Source of the DNA: Pseudomonas extremaustralis | GTDB lineage: Bacteria; Pseudomonadota; Gammaproteobacteria; Pseudomonadales; Pseudomonadaceae | NCBI RefSeq assembly: GCF_900102035.1 | Contig: NZ_LT629689.1 | Coordinates: forward strand, 4,959,001 to 5,023,000 | Direction: 5' to 3' | Length of the DNA stretch: 64,000 nt | Shown here: positions 55,070 to 63,653 of the stretch, piece by piece | How positions within the stretch are numbered: position 1 is the stretch's first letter | How the letters are laid out: every line of letters begins with the position of its first letter | Made by a program: the position numbers and the translations under genes | Notes under the pieces: generated by a model | Told to the model about the DNA's origin: nothing | Databases searched by the model: none | What the model saw: only the letters and a program-made list of their open reading frames with translations

Positions 55070-56878
55070 ATGAGCAAGAAGATCTTTGTCACCGACACCA
55101 TCCTGCGCGACGCTCACCAATCGTTGCTGGCCACCCGCATGCGCACCGATGACATGCTGCCGATCTGCGACAAGCTCGACAAAGTCGGCTACTGGTCCCT
55201 GGAAGTCTGGGGCGGCGCGACCTTCGACGCCTGCGTACGCTTCCTGAAAGAAGACCCGTGGGAGCGCCTGCGCAAACTGCGCGCCGCATTGCCTAACACG
55301 CGCCTGCAAATGCTGCTGCGCGGCCAGAACCTGCTGGGCTATCGCCACTACAGCGACGACGTGGTCAAAGCCTTCGTCGCCAAGGCTGCCGTCAACGGTA
55401 TCGACGTGTTCCGCATCTTCGACGCCATGAACGACGTGCGTAACCTGCGCGTGGCCATCGAAGCGGTGAAAGCCGCCGGCAAGCACGCCCAGGGCACCAT
55501 CGCCTACACCACCAGCCCGGTGCACACCATCGACGCGTTTGTGGCCCAGGCCAAGCAAATGGAGTCCATGGGCTGCGACTCGGTGGCGATCAAGGACATG
55601 GCCGGCCTGCTGACCCCATACGCCACCGGCGAACTGGTCAAGGCGTTGAAGGCCGAGCAAAGCCTGCCGGTGTTCATCCATTCGCATGACACCGCAGGTC
55701 TGGCTGCGATGTGCCAACTCAAGGCCATCGAAAACGGTGCCGACCACATCGACACCGCGATCTCCAGCTTCGCCTGGGGCACCAGCCATCCAGGCACCGA
55801 GTCGATGGTCGCCGCCCTTAAAGGCAGCGAATTCGACACCGGCCTCGACTTGGAACTGCTGCAGGAAATCGGCCTGTACTTCTATGCCGTGCGTAAGAAA
55901 TATCACCAGTTCGAAAGCGAATTCACCGCCGTCGACACCCGCGTACAAGTCAATCAGGTACCGGGCGGGATGATTTCCAACCTGGCCAACCAGCTGAAAG
56001 AGCAGGGTGCGCTCAACCGCATGAACGAAGTGCTGGCCGAAATCCCACGGGTGCGCGAAGACCTCGGCTTCCCTCCGCTGGTGACGCCGACCTCGCAGAT
56101 CGTCGGCACCCAGGCGTTCTTCAACGTGCTGGCCGGCGCGCGTTACAAGACCATCACCAACGAAGTGAAGCTGTACCTGCAAGGCGGCTACGGCAAGGCG
56201 CCGGGCACGGTGGACGAGAAACTGCGTCGCCAGGCCATTGGCAGCGAAGAGGTGATCGACGTACGTCCGGCCGATCTGCTCAAGCCGGAAATGAGCAAGC
56301 TGCGCGGTGAAATCGGCGCGCTGGCCAAATCCGAAGAAGACGTGCTGACCTACGCCATGTTCCCGGACATTGGCCGCAAGTTCCTTGAAGAACGCGAAGC
56401 CGGCACCCTGACCCCGGAAGTGCTGCTGCCGATCCCGGAAGCCGGCGGCGTGGCCCGTATGGGTGGCGAAGGCGTGCCGACCGAGTTCGTCATCGACGTA
56501 CACGGCGAGAGCTATCGCGTCGATATCACTGGTGTTGGCGTGAAGGCTGAAGGCAAGCGTCACTTCTACCTGTCCATCGACGGCATGCCCGAAGAAGTGG
56601 TGTTCGAACCGCTCAACGAGTTCGTCAGCGGTGGCGGCAGCAAGCGCAAACAAGCCACCGAGCCGGGCCATGTGAGCACCGCGATGCCGGGCAATATCGT
56701 CGACGTACTGGTCAAGCTGGGCGACGTGGTCAAGGCCGGCCAGGCGGTGTTGATTACCGAAGCGATGAAGATGGAAACCGAAGTGCAGTCCGCGATTGCC
56801 GGCAAGGTGACTGCCGTTCACGTGGCCAAGGGCGACCGGGTCAATCCTGGCGAAATCCTGATTGAGATCGAAGGCTGA
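55070..56878 (+). CDS. pycB: Pyruvate carboxylase subunit B (carboxyltransferase and biotin carrier)
   Basis: A 602-residue subunit. The HMGL-like carboxyltransferase TIM barrel starts FVTDTILRDAHQSLLATRMR and has the metal-site HSHDTAGLAAM. A PYC_OADA domain and a flexible linker (GGGSKRKQATEPG) lead to the biotinyl domain with biotin-accepting Lys567 in EAMKMETE. It is homologous to oxaloacetate decarboxylase alpha, but pairing with pycA and no membrane beta subunit indicates carboxylase. GAGGAATATAACA precedes ATG 55070. Confidence 0.95.
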   Translation: MSKKIFVTDTILRDAHQSLLATRMRTDDMLPICDKLDKVGYWSLEVWGGATFDACVRFLKEDPWERLRKLRAALPNTRLQMLLRGQNLLGYRHYSDDVVKAFVAKAAVNGIDVFRIFDAMNDVRNLRVAIEAVKAAGKHAQGTIAYTTSPVHTIDAFVAQAKQMESMGCDSVAIKDMAGLLTPYATGELVKALKAEQSLPVFIHSHDTAGLAAMCQLKAIENGADHIDTAISSFAWGTSHPGTESMVAALKGSEFDTGLDLELLQEIGLYFYAVRKKYHQFESEFTAVDTRVQVNQVPGGMISNLANQLKEQGALNRMNEVLAEIPRVREDLGFPPLVTPTSQIVGTQAFFNVLAGARYKTITNEVKLYLQGGYGKAPGTVDEKLRRQAIGSEEVIDVRPADLLKPEMSKLRGEIGALAKSEEDVLTYAMFPDIGRKFLEEREAGTLTPEVLLPIPEAGGVARMGGEGVPTEFVIDVHGESYRVDITGVGVKAEGKRHFYLSIDGMPEEVVFEPLNEFVSGGGSKRKQATEPGHVSTAMPGNIVDVLVKLGDVVKAGQAVLITEAMKMETEVQSAIAGKVTAVHVAKGDRVNPGEILIEIEG

Positions 56879-56909
56879 TACAGCCGTCGACACAACCGTT
56901 TAATCCTCG

Positions 56910-56935
56910 GGGGAGCAGGTGCTCCCCTTTTTTTT
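56910..56935 (+). terminator. Terminator of pycAB
   Basis: GGGGAGC-AGGT-GCTCCCC followed by eight T residues, 31 bases after the pycB stop. Confidence 0.95.
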
Positions 56936-56956
56936 GCCTGGGATTTACCCCAACCA

Positions 56957-59161
56957 CTAGATCAGCGAGTCCAGGTCCAGTGGTCGAGGCTTGTCGGCCA
57001 GGCTGGCAAACAGTTCTTCGATCGGGTCCGGCTCGGGAATCATTGCAATCTGCACCTGCAGGGTGTTCTCGCGCTGGTCCTTCCAGCGCGCCAGCGCGAT
57101 TTCAAGGGCGGGCGATTGCGCGGCGCTGCCGTACACGTCGGCAAGGCTCAGGTGGCTTATGCGCAGCCTTTCCAGGCGCTGCAGCGAGTGCGCAAGCTTG
57201 TCCGACTCGCGGGTCAGCTCAATGTCGGCCTGCAGGTAGTCGGCGTCGGTGAGATCGCGCTGGTTGTAGCGCATGTGCCGGGACTTTTCCTCAACCTTGA
57301 AGCGCATGGTCTTCAATGCCTGGTCCACCAGGGCGTATTCACGCTCAGTGACCAGCGTCCCGCGGGTTTCCTGGGTTTGCTGCCAACGCCGCAAGGTCGC
57401 CCAGGACAACGGGATATAAGCGCGCGGGATGCTGTGGTCGCCCAGGCTCATGAGTTGGGTGATCCAGCCGTCGCGGTAAGGCAGGTCGCCATCTTTGGCC
57501 AGCGCGCGGGTGCAGGCGGCCTGCTCGATGGAGTCGCAGCCCGGCCGCCACAGAATCGACGACATTTCCTTCTGGTTGAACGGCACGAGCATGAAGTGAT
57601 GCAACGTGCCGTGGTGCTGATAAGGCGCGCCGCCCACCCGCACAAGGCCGGCGACAAAGATCAAGGCGCCCAGCACCGGGTTGGTAATGAACATGGCCTT
57701 GAACCCGGGAATCCAGATGCTTCGTCGTGCGTTCATCCACGGCGCGGGGACGCTGGGGATCATGTCGTTGTTATTCACCGCGCGGTGGTGCGCCAGCGGC
57801 TCGGCGGCGGCGACGAAGGTGGCATCGCCCGTGCGGGGAGCACCGTAGGTGTAGAGGAGGACGTCGTAATTGTTGTCCGTGGCGTTGCGAAGGGCTTCCG
57901 CCAGCAACAATGCGATTGCGCCGCCGAGGCTGTGGCCGCTGATGATGATTTTTTGTCCGGCGTGAAACTGGTCCAAATAGTCCTGAACAAATTTTTTCAA
58001 CGCCTTATAGGCCTCATAAAAGCCACGATGGACTTTACCTTGTCCCTCTTCAAAAGGCACTTGCGCCGCATCCACATCCCGCCACCAATCGGCCAACTCC
58101 AGGGTTCCACGGATTGAAATCAGAATGACCTCATCGTGGTGGGTGATGAATGCCTGTGTGCTCTTGGCACTAAACCAATGGGCGCTGGTGTCATCGAAAA
58201 AGTGCAGCTTGGCGGGATGTTCCTGGTTTTCGCCCGGTTTGTTTTGCTCATACAGGGTGGGGTCGAACGGCAGGATTTCGAAGCGTTTCGAGTAAGGCAC
58301 TTCTTCGTAGAGGGGGTAGTAGCGGTGATTCGGCGACTGGGCATTGTCCACTTTCCAGCTTTCCCGGTAGTTCGAAAGGGCTTCGCCAAAGAAGTGACCG
58401 ACGCTGGGGTCCAATGGAAAGCTGACCCTGTCCACCGGGTCTTTGGCGGGGTGCTGGCCGAAATCGCAGTAACTCAAATTCGCCATGATCGCCAGTTGGT
58501 ACAGGTTCAAGGCACAGAACTGATTGTCGGTCGAGAGCATGGGGCGGAACGCCCGCAGTGGACGCACCTGGAGCAGGGTGTGCCGGTTCGATAACAGCCC
58601 GACACCAAACGTCGCTACGGGGGCTGGACTGAACCTCAGTTCGTTGAGCGCTCTTATCAGGATGTCTTCTGGCGGGTATTTACGGTCAATAATCGGCGGC
58701 GGTAGATGTGCGCTGTGTTTGACCAGGTCCCGGACTTCGACCTGGATGAACTCATCTCCCGGTTTTAGTGCGGGGTTGTGCTCGCGAGGGGAACCGTCTT
58801 TGTGGAAGAAGCGGGTTTGTTCGGCGCGGACTTGGAGTTCGGTGATGGGGAGTGGATAGGATTTTCTATCCATCAATTGCCCATAAAGTTGGACAGTGCG
58901 TTCATGGGGCGAATCCATCATTAATACAACAGGCCCTTGATAGCAGTTTTCGATTTTGGCAAACCCATCGGCATCCAACCTGCCCATATAGCGTTGCTCT
59001 GCACTGTCTTGAAGGGTATAGGCAAGGCCCGCATAGGGTTTACCATCACCGAGCTCATCGACCAACTGAAAACTAATAAAGTGTCCCCCTAATGGGCAAG
59101 CCAGCATCTTGCTGCTAAAAAACGGCTTATCCTCATCTTTCATAGGCTCATACAAACTCAT
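56957..59161 (-). CDS. Class 3 lipase-domain protein, candidate secreted/T6SS lipase effector
   Basis: A 734-residue protein without a signal peptide. The middle holds an alpha/beta-hydrolase lipase: ISIRGTLELADWWRDVDAAQ, the nucleophile elbow GHSLGGAIALLLAEAL with Ser411, and candidate catalytic Asp and His further on (DMIPSVPAPWM, YQHHGTLHHFM). The N-terminal 230 residues contain a PAAR-unrelated opening (CPLGGHFISFQLVDELGDGK). The C-terminus is helical (RYNQRDLTDADYLQADIELT). It lies 12 bases after a lipoprotein gene, the order seen for type VI lipase effectors and periplasmic immunity lipoproteins. The effector role is inferred; no T6SS structural gene is in the window. Confidence 0.75.
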   Translation of the reverse strand: MSLYEPMKDEDKPFFSSKMLACPLGGHFISFQLVDELGDGKPYAGLAYTLQDSAEQRYMGRLDADGFAKIENCYQGPVVLMMDSPHERTVQLYGQLMDRKSYPLPITELQVRAEQTRFFHKDGSPREHNPALKPGDEFIQVEVRDLVKHSAHLPPPIIDRKYPPEDILIRALNELRFSPAPVATFGVGLLSNRHTLLQVRPLRAFRPMLSTDNQFCALNLYQLAIMANLSYCDFGQHPAKDPVDRVSFPLDPSVGHFFGEALSNYRESWKVDNAQSPNHRYYPLYEEVPYSKRFEILPFDPTLYEQNKPGENQEHPAKLHFFDDTSAHWFSAKSTQAFITHHDEVILISIRGTLELADWWRDVDAAQVPFEEGQGKVHRGFYEAYKALKKFVQDYLDQFHAGQKIIISGHSLGGAIALLLAEALRNATDNNYDVLLYTYGAPRTGDATFVAAAEPLAHHRAVNNNDMIPSVPAPWMNARRSIWIPGFKAMFITNPVLGALIFVAGLVRVGGAPYQHHGTLHHFMLVPFNQKEMSSILWRPGCDSIEQAACTRALAKDGDLPYRDGWITQLMSLGDHSIPRAYIPLSWATLRRWQQTQETRGTLVTEREYALVDQALKTMRFKVEEKSRHMRYNQRDLTDADYLQADIELTRESDKLAHSLQRLERLRISHLSLADVYGSAAQSPALEIALARWKDQRENTLQVQIAMIPEPDPIEELFASLADKPRPLDLDSLI

Positions 59162-59173
59162 GATTAATGTCCT

Positions 59174-59986
59174 TTATTCAGTGCAGTTGGGATAGACGGT
59201 GCAGTCACGTCCGTCAGGCATTTTGAAAGAGTCAAGGAACTTGTATGGCTCGGTGCAGTACTCTTCGTTATTCGTTCCCCACAAACCCGTGCAGGGTCTC
59301 CAGCCCTTGGGCGTTTCGAGCCACCAGCCTCTGTAATAAGGCTGCTCCTTCTGCGCAACACTAAGCACCAACTTCACGGTCCTGCCCGCTAACCCATCGC
59401 GCAGCATTGATCCACCCGCCAGGCTTTTCTGGACGACGCCATTAGCGTCGAGCGCCCGGCACTGGAGGATTTTCCTGATAAACCGTCTCGATCCCACGGT
59501 GCGAAACAACCACTGGCACTGGCCCTGAAAGACCAGTGGTCCCGACGCGGGGAAAGGGCGAGTTGTTTCAGTGGGCTCATCACGAATGTATAAAGCGGCC
59601 TTTTGCAAACTCATGTCCAGTTCACGTTTGCCCCATTGCCCTTCGATATTCAGCACAACGCTTTTCAATACCCTGGAACACCCCTTTACCTTTTCTGTAA
59701 GTGGCAACTTGAGTTCAATCAGTTGTGTGCCCTTGGGTTGATCGCTTTTGACCACTTTATGCCCCGGACACGACTCGCCAGAGGCCGCGTCGTAATAGGT
59801 GGTGGCGCTTATCGTGAAGTTTTCCGGCAACTCGGCCTGGAAGTTGAAACTCTCGGTTTGCAGGAGTGAGCAGCCTGAAACTGCCCAGGCCATTGCGCTT
59901 ATACATAAGAGCCGCAATCCCTTTAATCCGTTGTGAACAGAAGGACTCTGTCGCGTGAAGTGCACAGGACGGTCAGGCGCAAACAT
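59174..59986 (-). CDS. Lipoprotein (DUF3304-like), candidate lipase immunity
   Basis: A 270-residue protein whose N-terminal hydrophobic segment ends in a lipobox (AWAVSGC, lipidated Cys39). The rest is a soluble domain with several Cys (GESCPGHKV, KGCSRVLKS, GQCQWLF, DGRDCTVYPNC). It resembles DUF3304 proteins encoded beside lipase effectors. A periplasmic lipoprotein is where an inhibitor of a phospholipase toxin would be needed. AAGGAT precedes ATG 59986. It is transcribed before, and with, the lipase gene. Confidence 0.72.
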   Translation of the reverse strand: MFAPDRPVHFTRQSPSVHNGLKGLRLLCISAMAWAVSGCSLLQTESFNFQAELPENFTISATTYYDAASGESCPGHKVVKSDQPKGTQLIELKLPLTEKVKGCSRVLKSVVLNIEGQWGKRELDMSLQKAALYIRDEPTETTRPFPASGPLVFQGQCQWLFRTVGSRRFIRKILQCRALDANGVVQKSLAGGSMLRDGLAGRTVKLVLSVAQKEQPYYRGWWLETPKGWRPCTGLWGTNNEEYCTEPYKFLDSFKMPDGRDCTVYPNCTE

Positions 59987-60446
59987 GGGCTTATCCTTAA
60001 GGCGAAAGGCTAAACAAAACGCGAGGCCCGAGCAGTGTCGGGCCTAAACGTGTTTAAACATGCGAGCACGCTAGCAAAGGGGAAAATCAGATTGATGCAG
60101 GAAAGACCTCGAAAATGCGTATGAAACTTCCGCAATCCAAAATGTTTCTTGGGCTGACTTCTGTGAGGGGATGACCAATAGGTGTCTTTGCGAGTTTTTT
60201 GCACAAGCGACGACGGTCGGTCAGAAGAGAATGATGGTTAATGCAGGGGTTGGTGGTTTGCCCCTGAAAAAAGCCGTTTATGCAGTAATGCTGTTCATTT
60301 AAGAGATAGAGCGAGCAATCAATAACCTGTGGCGAGGGAGCTTGCTCGCGCTGGACTGCGCCGCAGTCCCTCTTTGGGGGCCGCCTCGCGCCCCAGCGGG
60401 AGCAAGCTCCCTCGCCACAGGTACAGTGTTCGGGCCTTCCGATGCC
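59987..60446. other. AT-richer non-coding gap with hairpin and REP doublet
   Basis: About 460 bases with no convincing gene. It contains AGGCCCGA-n6-TCGGGCCT (60024-60045) which, read on the minus strand, is followed by CGCGTTTTGTTT and could attenuate the lipoprotein-lipase transcript. A palindrome TGTTTAAACA (about 60051-60060) and the REP doublet at 60327-60420 are also present. Confidence 0.6.
60327..60421. repeat. REP doublet (REPIN-like), GGCGAGGGAGCTTGCTC type
   Basis: CTGTGGCGAGGGAGCTTGCT and AGCAAGCTCCCTCGCCACAG form long inverted arms. The spacer itself holds a smaller GC-rich palindrome. It lies immediately downstream of the autotransporter gene on the minus strand. Confidence 0.9.
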
Positions 60447-61757
60447 TCAGAACGCCATCGCCCATTGCCCCATCAGGCCCTGGTTGCGGCTATGGCTGCC
60501 GAACTCGGCGGAGTAGCTCAGGCCGAGGCTGTGTTCGGCTGACAGCGCCATGTCCAGGCCGGTACGCAGCGCCAGGGTGTTACGGTCCAGGGATGTGCCG
60601 TTGATGGTGAACTCACTGTTGAAGTCCTCGCGTTTTTCCCAGGCGAAGGACTGGCGCACGCGGCTGTCGACGTTTCCATACAGATGTTTCCAGTGGGTAC
60701 CCAGGTGCGGTTTGAGGGTCATTTGGTTGTCCAGCGTGAAGTCGTGGCTCAAACGAAGACCCAAGGTGCTGCTGAGATTCTGTTGGGTCTGTGCACCGAC
60801 GTTCAGTGCGCTGTAGCCGCCTTTTTCCTGAAAACGGTCGCGCTGATAACGCTCGAAGCCCAGCCCGACAAAGGGCTCGGCGCGCAAGCCGGCGGTGTTC
60901 AGTCGATAGCCCAGTTCGGCGAAGGCGTTTTGGCTGCGGGCTTTGTATTGGCCCGTGAGGTGTTCGCGATGATCGAGGAAGTCGAAATCCACCGTGCGTT
61001 TGTTTTGCCCGCTATGGCCGCTGTAAAGCGCACCCAGGCGAAGCGCCAGTGGGCCGTCCAGGCGTGCCGCATAAGCGCCCACGTGCCAGCTGTCCAATTC
61101 GCCCTTGAAGCGCCTGGCGCTCAGGTCGCTGCCCGACTTGCCGCCCACCACGCCGATTCGCCAGGCGTGGTCGAGGGCCCAGTCGGCACCCAGCAACAGG
61201 CCTTGGTGGCGTTGCTTCAAGCCACTGCTGCCGTGTTGCGCATCCAGGGTGCCGGCGCCTCCCAAGGCTTGCGCCCACACGCGGGCGGCCTCGTCGCTGG
61301 CGTTATCCAACTGGCGGACGGCCGACAGTAGGCCGGTGGTCAGGGGCTTCAGGCTGTTTTGCGTGGCGCTGCCCAGGTTGGCGTTGTGGCTGCCCGCCAA
61401 CTGTTCAAGCAGCGCACCCAGGCGGCCCGGCTCCAGGCTGGCCAGGTACTGGCCGTAATCCTCAAGCTCGTCTTTCACCCAATCGTTCAGTTCGTCCGAC
61501 GCCAATAGATCATCCACCGCGGCGTCGAGCACGCGGGCGACGCTCAGGCCATTGCGACTCGTCGCGCGATCGGCGAAGTAGAAGTCCGCGGGCGCGGGAA
61601 CGGCCGGCTCGAAATACTTTTTTTCGCTGGGCGCTGCAATCTGTTCGAACCATTCGCTGTCAGGCTCCATATCGCCTCGGGCCTGGGCGTATTGAGCGCC
61701 GGCGGCGCCGAGTGACAGGGTGATAGCGAGTGCGAGTGGTTTGTGTATGAGCGGCAT
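60447..61757 (-). CDS. Minimal autotransporter (beta-barrel domain with short passenger)
   Basis: A 436-residue outer-membrane protein. A signal peptide (LALAITLSLGAAGAQYAQA) is followed by only about 120 residues before the autotransporter barrel, which starts near ARVWAQALGGAGTLDAQHGS and ends with the aromatic signature GLMGQWAMAF. Repeated Gly/aromatic strands (ALRLGALYSGHSGQNKRTVD, AELGYRL, PFVGLGFERYQRD) fit a 12-strand barrel. The short helical, acidic passenger has no beta-helix or protease motif. It could be a passenger-less barrel or the remnant of a longer adhesin. Confidence 0.85.
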   Translation of the reverse strand: MPLIHKPLALAITLSLGAAGAQYAQARGDMEPDSEWFEQIAAPSEKKYFEPAVPAPADFYFADRATSRNGLSVARVLDAAVDDLLASDELNDWVKDELEDYGQYLASLEPGRLGALLEQLAGSHNANLGSATQNSLKPLTTGLLSAVRQLDNASDEAARVWAQALGGAGTLDAQHGSSGLKQRHQGLLLGADWALDHAWRIGVVGGKSGSDLSARRFKGELDSWHVGAYAARLDGPLALRLGALYSGHSGQNKRTVDFDFLDHREHLTGQYKARSQNAFAELGYRLNTAGLRAEPFVGLGFERYQRDRFQEKGGYSALNVGAQTQQNLSSTLGLRLSHDFTLDNQMTLKPHLGTHWKHLYGNVDSRVRQSFAWEKREDFNSEFTINGTSLDRNTLALRTGLDMALSAEHSLGLSYSAEFGSHSRNQGLMGQWAMAF

Positions 61758-61925
61758 GTAAACCCACCTCTAGATGTATGAGGTGGGGGAATTTAGCGAG
61801 GCGGCGCGCAGATAAATGTCAGGGCAAGCATTCCTTGCTTGCGGGAGAAGTCTCTAGTCCGCTGCGATAAAAACTCAGCGGTATGTACAGGATAACGGGG
61901 CGGTTGGCTGCCATTTTCCTGGCCC

Positions 61926-62732
61926 TCACCCGCGTTTTACATAGCCCTTGCCGTAATGGCGCTCCATCCGCGCCTGGATCAGTTCCAGGCCCAGGGACAG
62001 CACCCAGTAGATGATCGCGGCCGTGGTGAGCATCTCGATGTAGCGATAACTCGAGCGGCCGTAGGACTGCGCCAGGAACATCACTTCCCACACGCCCATC
62101 ACCGAAATCAGGGACGAGTCCTTGAGCATGGAGATGAACTGGTTGGTGGCGGGCGGGATGATGGTGCGCATGGCCTGGGGCAGGGTGACGTGCCAGAAGA
62201 TCGCACTGTCGCGCATGCCCAGGGCCAGGGCGGCTTCGCGTTGTCCGTGGGGGACGCCCAGGATGCCGGCGCGGAAAATCTCGCTCAGGTAAGCGCCATA
62301 GTTCAGCGACAGCGCGATGATCCCGGCGACGATCGCCCCCGGCACCAGGCCCAGTTGCGGCAAACCCAGGTAGATCAGCAGGATCTGGATCAGCAGCGGC
62401 GTGCCGCGGAAAAACGACGCGTAAAAGCTGGCGATGCCAAAGGCCACGGCGCTTTTCGACAAGCGCCCCAGGGCGGTGATAAAGCCCAGCACCGACGAGG
62501 CGGCCATCGAACACAGGCACAAAAACAGCGTGAGCGCCGCGCCTTGCAGGAAACCGTTGGGCGCCAGGTGCACGCCGACCAGGTTGGGCAGCTTGTCGAG
62601 GATGATCGAGAACTTCAGGTCAAAGCTCAGGAAAAAGCTGGCGAACAGGGCGAACAACGCCGCCCAGGTCAGGTAGAGCCGCGTGCGAAAGCCCAGCAGT
62701 CGCTGTAGCACGGGTGGTTTGGACGGTGTCAT
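61926..62732 (-). CDS. Amino-acid ABC transporter permease
   Basis: A 268-residue polar amino-acid permease (HisM/GlnP family). About five membrane helices are visible (LYLTWAALFALFASFFLSF, ALTLFLCLCSMAASSVLGFI), with the EAA-loop region REAALALGMRDSAIFWHVTL, QAMRTIIPP. The ATG 62732 overlaps the stop of the binding-protein gene by four bases. The matching ATPase is not in the window on this side, since the next gene downstream is the autotransporter; it may be encoded elsewhere. Confidence 0.9.
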   Translation of the reverse strand: MTPSKPPVLQRLLGFRTRLYLTWAALFALFASFFLSFDLKFSIILDKLPNLVGVHLAPNGFLQGAALTLFLCLCSMAASSVLGFITALGRLSKSAVAFGIASFYASFFRGTPLLIQILLIYLGLPQLGLVPGAIVAGIIALSLNYGAYLSEIFRAGILGVPHGQREAALALGMRDSAIFWHVTLPQAMRTIIPPATNQFISMLKDSSLISVMGVWEVMFLAQSYGRSSYRYIEMLTTAAIIYWVLSLGLELIQARMERHYGKGYVKRG

Positions 62733-63559
62733 TGGCTGATGTCGGCGCCGATCCATTTCTGCGACAGCGCGCTCAATGTGCCGTCCTTTTTCAGCTGGGC
62801 AAACACTTCACGCACTTTGCCGTCCCATTCGGCGTCGCCTTTTTCGATGGCCACCGAGTTGGGCTCGGCGTAGAGCGGCTCGCCGGCGAGCTTGAAGCGC
62901 TGGTCCTGGTTCAGACGCGGCTGGGCGGTGACCAGGTTGGTGAGGATGGCGTCCAGGCGCACGCCGGCGCCCAGGCCGAGGTCCTGGAAGGCGACGTTAT
63001 CGGTGTCGTACGGGGCGATCTGCACGTTCTCGAACGGGTACTGCAGCTGCGTGTCTTCGGCGCCTTCGATCACCAGGTTCTTGTTCAGGTAGCTCTCATA
63101 GCTGGAGGCGCTGGTCAGGCCGACCTTTTTGCCGCTCAGGTCTTTTGCGCCGTGGATGCGATCATCCTTGGCGTTGACCACGATCACGGCAGGAGACGCG
63201 TAGTACTCCACCGGGAAGTCGAACACTTCGGCGCGGGCCTTGCTCGGGGTCATGGAGCAGATGCAAATGTCGTAGCGGCCACTCCAGTGACCGGCGGCGA
63301 TCACATCCCAGGACGGGGTTTCCAGGCGCAGCTTCACGCCCAACTTTTGCGCCACGGCCTTGGCGACATCGACGTCGAAGCCGTCGAGCTGGTTTTGCTC
63401 GTTGAGAAACGAGAACGGCGGGTAGCTTTCCATCAGTACGCCCACCAGTTCTTTTTTCTTCTCAACCCGGTCCAGGGTCGCGCCACCGAAGGCTTGGGTG
63501 GAGGCAGCCAGAATCGTCAGGCCCAGGGCCAGTAGCGGTTTAAGTTTCAAAGTGGACAC
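62729..63559 (-). CDS. Amino-acid ABC transporter substrate-binding protein
   Basis: A 276-residue family 3 periplasmic binding protein. A signal peptide (LKPLLALGLTILAASTQAFG) precedes VGVLMESYPPFSFLNEQNQL, DGFDVDVAKAVAQKLGVKL and SGRYDICICSMTPSKARAEV. The start is not ATG: GTG 63559 or TTG 63550 are both possible (GGGTG lies before the TTG). A longer in-frame extension to 63865 overlaps the divergent gene and is rejected. The substrate is unknown; the neighbouring methyltransferase hints at methionine or a methylated relative. Confidence 0.88.
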   Translation of the reverse strand: MSTLKLKPLLALGLTILAASTQAFGGATLDRVEKKKELVGVLMESYPPFSFLNEQNQLDGFDVDVAKAVAQKLGVKLRLETPSWDVIAAGHWSGRYDICICSMTPSKARAEVFDFPVEYYASPAVIVVNAKDDRIHGAKDLSGKKVGLTSASSYESYLNKNLVIEGAEDTQLQYPFENVQIAPYDTDNVAFQDLGLGAGVRLDAILTNLVTAQPRLNQDQRFKLAGEPLYAEPNSVAIEKGDAEWDGKVREVFAQLKKDGTLSALSQKWIGADISQ

Positions 63560-63639
63560 CCGAATAAAAAAATAAGTTGTTACGAACCGAATGGACCGTA
63601 TTAAATAGTTATAAGAACGACTCTCATAGTGAGTTATTT

Positions 63640-63653
63640 TCATAAGCTTATGA
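63640..63653. promoter_or_regulatory. 14-bp perfect palindrome at the methyltransferase start
   Basis: TCATAAGCTTATGA includes the ATG at 63650. It sits in the 90-base intergenic region between the divergent transporter and methyltransferase genes and may be an operator controlling both. Confidence 0.5.
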
